Assembly (NCBI GenBank): GCA_964508715.1
Contig: CAZDUX010000024.1
Span: forward strand, 1-41,448
Origin: JAKALX01 sp964508715
GTDB lineage: Bacteria > Chloroflexota > Dehalococcoidia > Tepidiformales > Tepidiformaceae
DNA length: 41,448 bases
Direction of reading: 5' to 3'
In this document: positions 33,344 to 41,330 of the stretch, piece after piece
Numbering within the stretch: position 1 is the first letter of the stretch
Layout: every line of letters begins with the position of its first letter
Notes under the pieces: model-generated
The model's input: the letters and a program-made list of their open reading frames with translations, nothing else
Told to the model about the DNA's origin: nothing
Database searches by the model: none
Position numbers and translations under genes: made by a program

Positions 33344-35362
33344 CTATTCTCCCGCCGAGCGCGCAGCTACCGCTTCTGCACGGGCTGCAACTACCTCCGG
33401 AGTGAACCCGAACTTCTCGAACAGCACCTCACCAGGCGCGGACGCTCCGAAGTGGTCGAGCCCGACGATATCCCCGCCATCGCCTGTATAGGTTCGCCAA
33501 CCCATTGGCGAAGCTGCCTCGATGGCCAGGCGCGCACGGATTGAGGGTGGCAAGACCGAGTCGCGGTACTCCGGTGGCTGCTCCTCGAAGACCTCCCAAC
33601 TGGGCATGCTGACCACCCGCGTGTGGACGCCGCGAGCCTCGAGGATGTCCCGGGCTGCGAGTGACAGCGATACCTCGGAACCAGTCGCAAGCAGGATGAC
33701 ATCCGGGCTGCCGCCATCTGCTTCGGCAATCACGTAAGCCCCACGCGGCACTCCCTCCCGGATCCGGGCACCATCGTCGAGGATCGGCAACGCCTGGCGA
33801 GTCAGGACGATCGCGGAGGGGCCGTCCCGCTCGATTGCCAGCCGCCAGCAGGCCGCCGTCTCATGGGCGTCAGCAGGCCGCAGAACGGTGAGACCGGGGA
33901 TCGCGCGCAAGGCGGCGAGATGCTCGATAGGCTGGTGGGTGGGCCCATCCTGCCCGAGCCCGATGCTGTCATGGGTGAACACGAAGAGTGAGTGCGCCTG
34001 CTCGAGCGCAGCCAGGCGGATCGCAGGACGCATGTAGTCCGAAAAAACGAGGAAAGTGCCGCCATAGGCTGTCACCCCTCCGTGCAGCGCCATTCCGTTC
34101 ACGATGTTCCCCATCGCGTGCTCACGGACGCCAAAGTGCAGATTGTGCCCGTTCCATTGGTCGAAACCGAGGTCTCCACGGTCACGGAGGTAAGTCTCCG
34201 TCGATGGTGCAAGGTCCGCCGACCCACCGACGAGCGTAGGCAGGCCATCGATAACGCCATTGAGCACGCGGCCCGATGCAACCCGTGTGGCCATGGGTCT
34301 CGTCTCACCGGCGAAGTCCGGGATGCTCCGGTCCCAGCCAGGTGGTAACTCGCGCGACATGACCGTGGTGAAGAGACGGGCCTCGTCACCAAACTCGGCC
34401 CGGTAACGCGCGAACCGTTCGTCCCACTCCTGTTCCAGCGAGTGACCGTGGCCGAGAGCCTTGCGGAACTCCTGCAATGCCTCCTCGGGAACGTAGAACG
34501 ACGGCTCTTCGGGCCAACCGAGGGCCTGCTTGGTCAGCCGTACTTCCTCCTCTCCAAGAGGAGCACCGTGTGCTGCTGCGCTGCCCTGCAGGTGTGGGCT
34601 TCCGTGAGCGATCTCGGTTCGCGCAATGATGAGCGATGGCCGCGACTCTTCGGCCTTCGCCCGCTCGAGACTCTGCGAAATCTCCTCAACGTTGTTCCCA
34701 TCCACCCGCTGGACATGCCAGCCATACGCGTCAAACCGGTCACCAACCCGCTCGGTGAAGGTCTTCTCAGTCGTTCCTTCGATCGTGATGCCGTTGTCGT
34801 CATAGAGATAGATGAGCTTGCCGAGACCGAGGTTGCCAGCCAGCGAAGCCGCCTCGGAAGAGACTCCCTCCATCATGTCGCCGTCGCTCACGATCCCGTA
34901 AACATGGTGGTCAACGATCGTGTGGCCCGGCCGGTTGAATTGGTTCGCAAGAAACCGCTCGGCGATGGCAAACCCCACGCCCGTTGAAAACCCGGCTCCC
35001 AGGGGGCCCGTGGTCAATTCAACACCCGGCGTGTGCCCATATTCCGGGTGACCCGGCGTTCGGCTGCCCCATTGCCGGAACGACTTCAAGTCCTCGAGCG
35101 TCAGACCGTAGCCTGTGAGGTGAAGGATCGAGTAGAGCAGTATCGACGCATGACCGGGCGAAAGCACGAATCGGTCCCGGTCGGTCCATTTCGGGTTCCC
35201 CGGGTTGTGCCGAAGAAAGCGCGTCCAGAGCACGTATGCGATCGTTGCCGCACCCATCGGGGTGCCGGGGTGGCCCGAATTCGCTAGCTGGACCGCGTCC
35301 ATCGCCAGGGTTCGAAGCGTGTTGATACACACTTCGTCGAGTCGCGTTGTTGTCGCCTGCAT
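33344..35362 (-). CDS. tkt: Transketolase
   Basis: At 672 residues this is a full-length thiamine-diphosphate transketolase, moving two-carbon units in the non-oxidative pentose phosphate pathway. Motifs include ANSGHPGTPMGAA near the start, the GHTPGVELTTGPLGAG loop, and the cofactor motif from VSDGDMMEG to LIYLYDDNGITIEG. The pyrimidine-domain segments THDSIGLGQDGPTHQPIEHLA and LRPADAHET follow. GGAGG lies seven bases before the ATG. It is the first gene of the eight-gene cluster. Confidence 0.97.
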   Translation of the reverse strand: MQATTTRLDEVCINTLRTLAMDAVQLANSGHPGTPMGAATIAYVLWTRFLRHNPGNPKWTDRDRFVLSPGHASILLYSILHLTGYGLTLEDLKSFRQWGSRTPGHPEYGHTPGVELTTGPLGAGFSTGVGFAIAERFLANQFNRPGHTIVDHHVYGIVSDGDMMEGVSSEAASLAGNLGLGKLIYLYDDNGITIEGTTEKTFTERVGDRFDAYGWHVQRVDGNNVEEISQSLERAKAEESRPSLIIARTEIAHGSPHLQGSAAAHGAPLGEEEVRLTKQALGWPEEPSFYVPEEALQEFRKALGHGHSLEQEWDERFARYRAEFGDEARLFTTVMSRELPPGWDRSIPDFAGETRPMATRVASGRVLNGVIDGLPTLVGGSADLAPSTETYLRDRGDLGFDQWNGHNLHFGVREHAMGNIVNGMALHGGVTAYGGTFLVFSDYMRPAIRLAALEQAHSLFVFTHDSIGLGQDGPTHQPIEHLAALRAIPGLTVLRPADAHETAACWRLAIERDGPSAIVLTRQALPILDDGARIREGVPRGAYVIAEADGGSPDVILLATGSEVSLSLAARDILEARGVHTRVVSMPSWEVFEEQPPEYRDSVLPPSIRARLAIEAASPMGWRTYTGDGGDIVGLDHFGASAPGEVLFEKFGFTPEVVAARAEAVAARSAGE

Positions 35363-35446
35363 GGTGTACCTCCAGGCGCATGTCGCAGGAGCTACACCTC
35401 GAATCGACAGGGCGCCGACGGCCGCCGTTGTGAAACGGCCAAAGTC

Positions 35447-35476
35447 ACCGTATGCCCCCGCTCTGCAGCTTGTCCA
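35447..35476 (-). promoter_or_regulatory. Candidate promoter of the pentose phosphate operon
   Basis: On the - strand TGGACA (35476-35471), an 18-base spacer, and TACGGT (35452-35447). It predicts a start near 35440 and a leader of about 78 bases before tkt, containing a small GCCGTT/AACGGC hairpin. Confidence 0.4.
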
Positions 35477-35495
35477 TATACGAGCTATTGCGACG

Positions 35496-35769
35496 ATGTT
35501 TCAGTGGCTTATCGAACGAGAAGGGCCGTGCGCTGCCACCCTGGCGTTGGCAGAGCGGCAGCGTCCAGCGTGGCTGCCAGGCCGACACGCTTTCCCAATA
35601 GCCCGGCCAGCCAGTGCGTTTACCGGCGGACGATCTGCTGCTCGAAGGTGCCAGCATGCGCGAGTTGCTGGTTCCGCAGCGCACCCAAATTCGTGAGTTC
35701 GCCACCCGCCTGATCGCTGAAGACCAAACCGACCACCAGGCTCGGTGGAGCGCCGTTCCCCGTGGGTAG
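35496..35769 (+). pseudogene. Possible frameshifted gene remnant
   Basis: The 400 bases between tkt and the tRNA gene have no intact gene. In the + direction, one frame from ATG 35496 starts MFQWLIEREGPCAATLALAE. A second frame (35614-35769) reads protein-like to its stop, including DDLLLEGASMRELLVPQRTQ and REFATRLIAEDQ. A single frameshift near 35600 would join them into a protein of about 90 residues. No family was recognised and chance is possible, so this is only a candidate decayed gene. An 8-base-pair hairpin lies at 35842-35863. Confidence 0.2.
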
Positions 35770-35875
35770 CCAGGTATCCCTATCGTTGCCTCCATCGCCC
35801 AGGGCACGCTCTCACTGCCGCCACAAGTAACGCCCGTCCCTCGACGCCCCTCCCTGGGCGTCGCTCTCAACTTCC

Positions 35876-35951
35876 TGGTACGGCTGGAGGGATTCGAACC
35901 CCCGACCCTCTGTTCCGAAGACAGATGCTCTATCCACTGAGCTACAGCCGC
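35876..35951 (-). tRNA. tRNA-Arg (anticodon UCG)
   Basis: This 76-nt cloverleaf has acceptor GCGGCTG/CAGCCGT (first pair G-U), D arm GCTC/GAGC, anticodon stem TCTGT/ACAGA with loop CTTCGGA (anticodon TCG), and T arm GGGGG-TTCGAAT-CCCTC. Discriminator A and an encoded CCA end are present. It decodes CGA and perhaps other CGN codons. The recombinase gene starts 119 bases beyond its 5' end. Confidence 0.96.
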
Positions 35952-36069
35952 ACGCTACGAGAGATCCTTGAATCTGGACTGAGCATCTAACCCCGCGAAT
36001 CTCCCAAACAGGGCCTTGCCACTAATCAGACTCACATGATAACCCTGTGTTGCCAAGGAGGTCCAAACC

Positions 36070-37017
36070 ATGACAACAGCAGCCCATGCTGCGCCGACCG
36101 TGGCCGACGGCGCTCTCGAAGTATACCGCCGCGCGTTCCTTCGCTCTCTCGCTGCCGAAAACAAGAGCCGGCGCACCCTTCAGACTTACGGCGAGTCCGT
36201 GGAACAATTGAGCACCTTTCTCTCCACCCACGGCATGCCCACCGAGCCCCAGAGCATCACCCGTGAGCATCTGACAGAGTGGGTCAACTGGATGCTCGGG
36301 CAGTTCAAGTCCGCAACCGCGCTCAACCGCTACCGCGGCGTCTTCCGCTTCTTCCAGTACCTGATCGAGATCGACGAAATCACCATCTCACCCATGGCGA
36401 AGATGAAGCCGCCGAAGGTCGAGGAGATGGAGATCCCGATCATCCGCGAAGCTGATCTCGCCAAGCTACTCAAGGCCTGTGAGGGGAAGGGCTTTCGCGA
36501 GCGCCGCGACCACGCCCTCATTCGAACCTTTCTGGATACCGGACTCCGGGTTAACGAGATGTCCTCCCTGAAGGTCCAGCCCGAGAACGATATCGACTCC
36601 TGGCTGGACCTGGAGCAGGCGGTCGTCTGGGTCGTGGGAAAGGGCCGCCGTCAGCGCCGCGTACCCGTAGGGAAGAAGGCGATCTCTGCCCTGGACAAGT
36701 ATCTCTTCCTCCGCGCCAGGCACGATCACGCGACCAGCCGGTACCTCTGGGTCGGAGAACGCGGCCGCATCGGGCCGAGCGGGATGTACCAGCTCATCGA
36801 GCGGCGCTGCGAGCTGGCGGGCGTTCCGCGAGTGCACCCGCACCAGTTCCGCCATACCTTCGCCCATCAGCTTCAGGCCTCGAACATCAATGACTCGGAC
36901 CTCATGTATCTGGCCGGCTGGAAGACGCGAGACATGCTCACCCGCTACGGCGCGAGCGCGGCCGCGGAACGCGCGCTCGAGGCGCACCGCCGCCTCAGCC
37001 CCGGCGACCGGATTTAG
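36070..37017 (+). CDS. Tyrosine recombinase/integrase (XerC/D-like)
   Basis: This 315-residue protein has an N-terminal SAM-like core-binding domain (about 15-110) and a C-terminal catalytic domain. All catalytic residues are visible: R160 in DTGLRVNE, K191 in VGKGRRQRR, H258-xx-R261 in HPHQFRHTF, W284 in AGWKT, and the nucleophile Y293 in TRYGAS. AAGGAGG lies about seven bases before the ATG. The next four genes follow on the same strand at short spacing. This and the tRNA gene nearby mark it as an element integrase rather than the housekeeping XerC/XerD, although its length is Xer-like. It should cut and rejoin DNA at attachment sites. Confidence 0.93.
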   Translation: MTTAAHAAPTVADGALEVYRRAFLRSLAAENKSRRTLQTYGESVEQLSTFLSTHGMPTEPQSITREHLTEWVNWMLGQFKSATALNRYRGVFRFFQYLIEIDEITISPMAKMKPPKVEEMEIPIIREADLAKLLKACEGKGFRERRDHALIRTFLDTGLRVNEMSSLKVQPENDIDSWLDLEQAVVWVVGKGRRQRRVPVGKKAISALDKYLFLRARHDHATSRYLWVGERGRIGPSGMYQLIERRCELAGVPRVHPHQFRHTFAHQLQASNINDSDLMYLAGWKTRDMLTRYGASAAAERALEAHRRLSPGDRI

Positions 37018-37018
37018 C

Positions 37019-37846
37019 ATGGACCGGTACGACCTCAGTGAGCTGCGCGAAGATGTGGAGCGCCGTTTCGGTATCAAGCTCACGCCCAGCGAGTGGCAGA
37101 CCGTTATCGAGGACTCCGGTGTGCAGGCAAACGCGGCTCTCGACCGCATGGATCGTGATGCACTCCTGAGGGCGGTGGAGGGATTATCCTCCGTCCGGCA
37201 GTCGATCAAGGCCGACGTTCTTGCCGTCCGCCGATTCCTGGCAATTGAGAGCGGGCCGGAAACGCACGGGCAAGCGCTGTTTGCCTTCAAGGCCCTCGAG
37301 GTTCTGAGACCAGGTGCCGGGCCAGTCTCCGACCCGCCTCTCACCAGGGACTGGCTCGCTGCTATTGGCCAGCTCGTGCTCGCAGGTGTCGCCGCCCAAC
37401 GGCTCGGAGATCTCCGCGGCACCGACTGGGCCGGGATTCTCTATGCCATTCTTGCAGGTTCCGATGGCCGTCCGTACGAAGTACCACCCGGGGACGATTG
37501 GTCACGAACGGGGCTGAGGCAGCTGCTATCGCGCCCACTGGCCTTTGGTTTTGACGTGGCCTTCGGCAAGGACCTCCGATTGCCACCGTTGGCCTGGGAC
37601 CTGGAGCTAGTAACGACTGTGGTGCAGATCGCCCGGCGCGAGCCTCGTTCGGTCCGCACTGGCGGGCGTGATGTGCGATGGAGATACCGCCTGAAGGAGT
37701 ACGAGAGGCGGCCTGGGCTTCGGTTTCCGAGGTCCTTCGGTGAATCGGACAACCCCGTCCACGCCTTTCGCATGGCGTTCACCCGCTCGAAAAAGCGGGT
37801 GCTGACGTACGCACCCGACTGGGATCAGGTCATCGCTTTCAAGTAG
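37019..37846 (+). CDS. Hypothetical protein of the mobile element
   Basis: This 275-residue protein begins one base after the integrase stop, so it is almost certainly co-translated with it. It shows no signal peptide, membrane helix or motif that I recognise. The first 85 residues are charged and helical-looking (LREDVERRFGIKLTPSEWQ, then DRMDRDALLRAVEG). The middle is hydrophobic and probably globular (AAIGQLVLAGVAAQRLGDL). The C-terminal third is basic and aromatic (RWRYRLKEYERRPGLRFP). Possible roles are a recombination accessory or DNA-binding factor, judged only by position. The coding frame is clean over its length, with G/C-rich third positions like its neighbours. Confidence 0.8.
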   Translation: MDRYDLSELREDVERRFGIKLTPSEWQTVIEDSGVQANAALDRMDRDALLRAVEGLSSVRQSIKADVLAVRRFLAIESGPETHGQALFAFKALEVLRPGAGPVSDPPLTRDWLAAIGQLVLAGVAAQRLGDLRGTDWAGILYAILAGSDGRPYEVPPGDDWSRTGLRQLLSRPLAFGFDVAFGKDLRLPPLAWDLELVTTVVQIARREPRSVRTGGRDVRWRYRLKEYERRPGLRFPRSFGESDNPVHAFRMAFTRSKKRVLTYAPDWDQVIAFK

Positions 37847-37909
37847 CTGCTCATTTCGGCACGCGACCTCCACCGATCGGGCAGATCTCGTGCCAATGGA
37901 ATGACCGGT

Positions 37910-38182
37910 ATGGCAAAGAATTCCCACACCGCTCGCTCGCTCAAGTCCCTCGCCGGGCGCATCGGCGCCTACGCACAACACGCCCGGCACGACCCCCGGG
38001 AGACCACCGCAGCCGCTCGCGCCACTTTTGCGGCCAGCTTCCTTGACAAGGTCGACCCCGACCACGTCCTCCCCCTGGCCGAACGTACGCGCCGCGCCGA
38101 GGCAGCACGCAGGGAGTTCTACGCGCGCATCGCCCTCGCTTCGGCCAAGAGCCGGGCATCCAGGCACCGCCGCTCGAAGTAG
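37910..38182 (+). CDS. Small conserved-type hypothetical protein
   Basis: This 90-residue basic, helical protein is rich in Ala and Arg. It includes RATFAASFLDKVDPDHVLPLAERTRRAEAARRE and ends in a run of Arg/Ser/Lys. The VDPD..LP..ER.RRAE.ARR pattern resembles, from memory, small uncharacterised proteins in actinobacterial accessory regions; I have no function for it. The start is uncertain: ATG at 37910 has GGA nine bases upstream, and ATG at 37901 is equally open. It lies five bases before the primase-like gene. The basic composition would suit nucleic-acid binding. Confidence 0.7.
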   Translation: MAKNSHTARSLKSLAGRIGAYAQHARHDPRETTAAARATFAASFLDKVDPDHVLPLAERTRRAEAARREFYARIALASAKSRASRHRRSK

Positions 38183-38187
38183 CCGCC

Positions 38188-39240
38188 ATGCAGCGCTATT
38201 CGGAGACTGCACCATGCCCGATCTGCTGTGGCACCGTCAGCGCACGACGCGCTAGCGGGGAACGCTGCTGGGGCTACTCGCTCGGGCGGGTAGTGTATTG
38301 CTCCCGTATCCCGTCACCCCGCCAGGATGACAATGGAACTTACCAACATGCCCTCGATGGGACATGCGCGTGCGGCAGCCGGCATGGTTCGGCCGCTATC
38401 CAGCGCGTCCGTTGCGCCGAACCTGACTGCGCAGCACGTAGCGCTCCAGCCCCGGATATCTCCCTCCGCGATAGGGTGTACCGCCAACTGATTCAAAGGC
38501 TCGAGGTGCGTCGTGAACTCGAGCTGGAGCTGAACCGGCGCGGGCTGGATGTTGAACGCGCGATTGCCTTCGGATTCCGCTCGGTGCCGCGAACGAAAGC
38601 AGCTACCGCCGGGATCATGGCTGTGCTGCGCGGCCTCGAGGGTGTCGAAGCCCTCCGGCAGACCGGCCTGTACGACTCTAGCGGCATCCCCAATGCCGCC
38701 AACACCGATGGATTCGTGATCCCTGCACGAGACGAAAACGGGAGGATCACCGGTATCCTGTACCGCCTGTACCACCACGAACCGAAGTACCTGCTGCCGC
38801 GCGGGACACGCCTCCAAAGTGTCTACCTCGTAGCCGGCGAACCCGGTCCGGAACGCAGCCTCGTTCTGGTCGAGGGACCCCTAAAGGCATACGCAGCGAG
38901 TGAGCAGGGTAGGATCTGGGCGTTTGGGGTCAACGGGCACGCGCTCCAGCATGGGCACCTCGAAACGATCGCCCGCCTCGAACCCTTCGAGGTTCTCCTT
39001 GCTCTTGATGAGGATGCCAATGCGCGCACCCTGAAAGCCCGCGAACGGTGGACAAGGAGGCTGCATGGGGAAGGTTTCGTCGTGCGCCGGCTTACCTGGG
39101 AAGGGCTTGAACTTGGCGGCCCGAAGGGTATCGATGATGCGTACCAGTGCGGAGCGCTGGTTCGTGTTCGCCGCGTGACGCGTGCGATGCCCGAACTCCA
39201 GCCTCCGCGTCCGCGCCGGGTTGGTTCCGCACATGCCTGA
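38188..39240 (+). CDS. Zinc-ribbon/TOPRIM primase-like protein
   Basis: This 350-residue protein has an N-terminal Cys cluster of primase zinc-ribbon type (C10, C13, C27, C38, then CSR and further CxC and H residues up to about 90). A TOPRIM domain follows in the C-terminal half, with the catalytic-type Glu E229 in LVLVEGPLKAYAA and D274-x-D276 in LLALDEDANA. Between them lies a helical linker (about 95-150). DnaG-like primases use this zinc-ribbon plus TOPRIM logic, but this protein is much shorter. The role is inferred as priming or regulating replication of the element. DUF3854-like TOPRIM proteins of plasmids and phages are the alternative. It overlaps the next gene by eight bases. Confidence 0.75.
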   Translation: MQRYSETAPCPICCGTVSARRASGERCWGYSLGRVVYCSRIPSPRQDDNGTYQHALDGTCACGSRHGSAAIQRVRCAEPDCAARSAPAPDISLRDRVYRQLIQRLEVRRELELELNRRGLDVERAIAFGFRSVPRTKAATAGIMAVLRGLEGVEALRQTGLYDSSGIPNAANTDGFVIPARDENGRITGILYRLYHHEPKYLLPRGTRLQSVYLVAGEPGPERSLVLVEGPLKAYAASEQGRIWAFGVNGHALQHGHLETIARLEPFEVLLALDEDANARTLKARERWTRRLHGEGFVVRRLTWEGLELGGPKGIDDAYQCGALVRVRRVTRAMPELQPPRPRRVGSAHA

Positions 39241-41044
39241 AGACCTGAGCTCGCTCGGAGATGCACGGCGGCAAGTGGCAACGGTGGTTGGAGAGGTTGT
39301 CGCCGAGCCGGGTATGTTTGCTGGAGCGGTTACCGTAGTTGAGGCGACGCCCGGGATTGGCAAGACCTCGACTGTGCTATCGGCACTGTCCGGTTCCTCG
39401 GTCCGAGCAGCGTTCACGCTTCCCACGCTCGCATTAGCCGGGGAAGTCATCGCTGAAGCAGCGCGTCGAGGTCTGCGTGGGAGCTACGTCGAAGGGCACA
39501 ACGAGGCCAACTGTCGGCGGATCGACGTGGTGAGACGGCTCCGCGAACAATGGCTACCCATCGCCAGCTTTGCCTGTGGTACGAAGGACTCACCTCGCTG
39601 CCCTTACCGGACTGGCTGCACCTGGTGGGCACAGTTCGAAGACAACGCGCAGGTCATCGTGGGGAGCACCGACCAGCTCTTCAATCCAAGCTTCCTGAGT
39701 GGGCGTGAACTCATCATCGTGGACGATCCGCGGCCCGCCGCTTTTCTTGATGAGGAGCGGTTCTCTCTCGAAGACCTGCCGTCCCCAGAAGAGACACCCC
39801 GGGGCTCACTTCGCAGGCTCGTGGAGGTGGTGCGTGCGGCACTGAAGCGAGCGGAGGATGGCCATCTGACGGGTGCTGAGGTCTGGGACGGCCTTTGGCG
39901 AGCCGCCCGTCGTGAGGGTCGCGACTTGTCCGACCTAATTCGCGGTTCCGGAACAGCACTTCGGATGAAACCCGACGCCGCAGCCGACCTCGACACCATA
40001 CTCGCACAGCCGTGGCAGAGGCTGCGGCCGCTGGCGCAGGTGCTCGGGGAAGAACTCCCGGCCTTTCTTTCTGGCCGGGACTTCAACAGCTATCTGAGCT
40101 ACAACGCCTGTGCGATAGCGCTCACGCGCCCGCGAGCCCTGCCGCCTCGAAGGGGTTTGGGGCAGGCTACCATCCTCTGGCTTGACGCTACGCCCAATTG
40201 GCCACTGCTTCGCTCGATTATTGGGACTCGTAAACTGCGGCACCACGTGGTGGCGGTCTTATCAGCTCCGGGAGTTCAACTGACTCAAGATCTCAGGCTC
40301 CGGACGGCAAAGACCTCGATGCGGAAACCCGAGAATCTGCGGCAGGTACAGCGGGCACTGACCACCATCTCGAATGGCCCGGGACCCTCAGACGGTGTGA
40401 TCGTGTATACAGAGCAGCGAGAGGCCATGGTAGATACCGGGTTCCTCACAAAGAATATCGAGACGTGGGGACGCGCTCGTGGTACGAACCGCCTCGAGCA
40501 CGTGGACAGGTTGTTCGTGGTTGGCCGGCCACAGCCACCCTTGCGGGAGGTGATTTGGCCGCTGGCTGAAGCGCTTTTCCATGACGATGAGAAGCCTATC
40601 GACGGCGACCTCGGCTACGCATGGAGGCGGTTTGAAGGACAGGAGTGGGAGGGGAACTTCCTCTCATTTGAGGACGCGCGGGCGGAAGAGGTCCTCAAAG
40701 CTCATCGCGAAGCCGAGGTCTACCAGGCGGTGCACCGTGCACGGCTCGTGTCACGAACCACGCCACTGGAGGTCCACTTGCTCGAACCGATCCCCATCCC
40801 TGGTCTCCGGATAGAAAAACTCGAATTCGACGACACTCGGCCGTCGGAGAACGAACGCCGCCACCAGGATGCATTCGCCCGAATCGACGTCGCAATCGCG
40901 GAACTGAAGTCGGAGGGTGTTCGCCCGTCGCAGAGGCTGGTCTGCCAGCGAGCGAAGGTAAGTGCCGCCACTTACACCAAGTACACGAAGACGAAGCGGA
41001 AAGAGAACCGTGGCCAGGGCATGCCCCCGAGAGACTGTGACTGA
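39233..41044 (+). CDS. P-loop helicase-like protein with Cys cluster and C-terminal HTH
   Basis: This 603-residue protein has Walker A ATPGIGKT at 38-45 and a Walker B-like IIVDDPRP with D164 and D165. Between them lie C94, C115, C123 and C129, a four-Cys arrangement in the place where XPD/DinG helicases carry an iron-sulfur cluster. A later LDATPNWPLL segment resembles the motif III (SAT-like) part of SF2 enzymes. The last 60 residues contain a helix-turn-helix-like region (AIAELKSEGVRPSQRL, then VCQRAKVSAATYTKY). I chose ATG at 39233, inside the end of the primase-like gene; an in-frame start at 39182 is less likely. It is probably the replicative or processing helicase of the element. The family was not recognised with certainty. 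Confidence 0.75.
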   Translation: MPEDLSSLGDARRQVATVVGEVVAEPGMFAGAVTVVEATPGIGKTSTVLSALSGSSVRAAFTLPTLALAGEVIAEAARRGLRGSYVEGHNEANCRRIDVVRRLREQWLPIASFACGTKDSPRCPYRTGCTWWAQFEDNAQVIVGSTDQLFNPSFLSGRELIIVDDPRPAAFLDEERFSLEDLPSPEETPRGSLRRLVEVVRAALKRAEDGHLTGAEVWDGLWRAARREGRDLSDLIRGSGTALRMKPDAAADLDTILAQPWQRLRPLAQVLGEELPAFLSGRDFNSYLSYNACAIALTRPRALPPRRGLGQATILWLDATPNWPLLRSIIGTRKLRHHVVAVLSAPGVQLTQDLRLRTAKTSMRKPENLRQVQRALTTISNGPGPSDGVIVYTEQREAMVDTGFLTKNIETWGRARGTNRLEHVDRLFVVGRPQPPLREVIWPLAEALFHDDEKPIDGDLGYAWRRFEGQEWEGNFLSFEDARAEEVLKAHREAEVYQAVHRARLVSRTTPLEVHLLEPIPIPGLRIEKLEFDDTRPSENERRHQDAFARIDVAIAELKSEGVRPSQRLVCQRAKVSAATYTKYTKTKRKENRGQGMPPRDCD

Positions 41045-41083
41045 TACATACCCCTAAGGGGTCTCAATTTAAGGGTGCGTATC
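41043..41083. repeat. Nested inverted repeat after the helicase-like gene
   Basis: GATACATACCC (41043-41053) is an imperfect inverted copy of GGGTGCGTATC (41073-41083), with two mismatched pairs. Inside it is the perfect palindrome ACCCCTAAGGGGT (41050-41062), followed by TCTCAATTT. It begins within the helicase stop region. It could be a terminator, an origin element or an attachment-site arm. Confidence 0.5.
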
Positions 41084-41330
41084 ACCCCGGGAGAGAGCGG
41101 GCTTCTTTCAGAGACCTCTTCTGGAGTTCTCCTTCCGCTTTTCTCCCCTTCGTACCATCTCCACCTCTGCCGTGGAGATCCTGGCCTCACCAGTCCTACC
41201 CCTGAGCCCGCGGGCGGAGCCAACATTCCGGAGGGGACCCCAGCGGGACGATCAGGGTGCCATGCACCCGCCTCACCCCACCGGGCCCCCGTTCCTACTT
41301 ACCCGATAACCCCCAGACAGCCACCTGAAA
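41084..41330. other. Gene-free stretch with a hairpin
   Basis: No convincing ORF is seen. The stretch has C-rich and pyrimidine-rich runs and a perfect short inverted repeat, GGGTGC-CAT-GCACCC, at 41255-41269. With the inverted repeat just upstream, the region could hold a replication origin or attachment site, but this is not shown. Confidence 0.4.
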
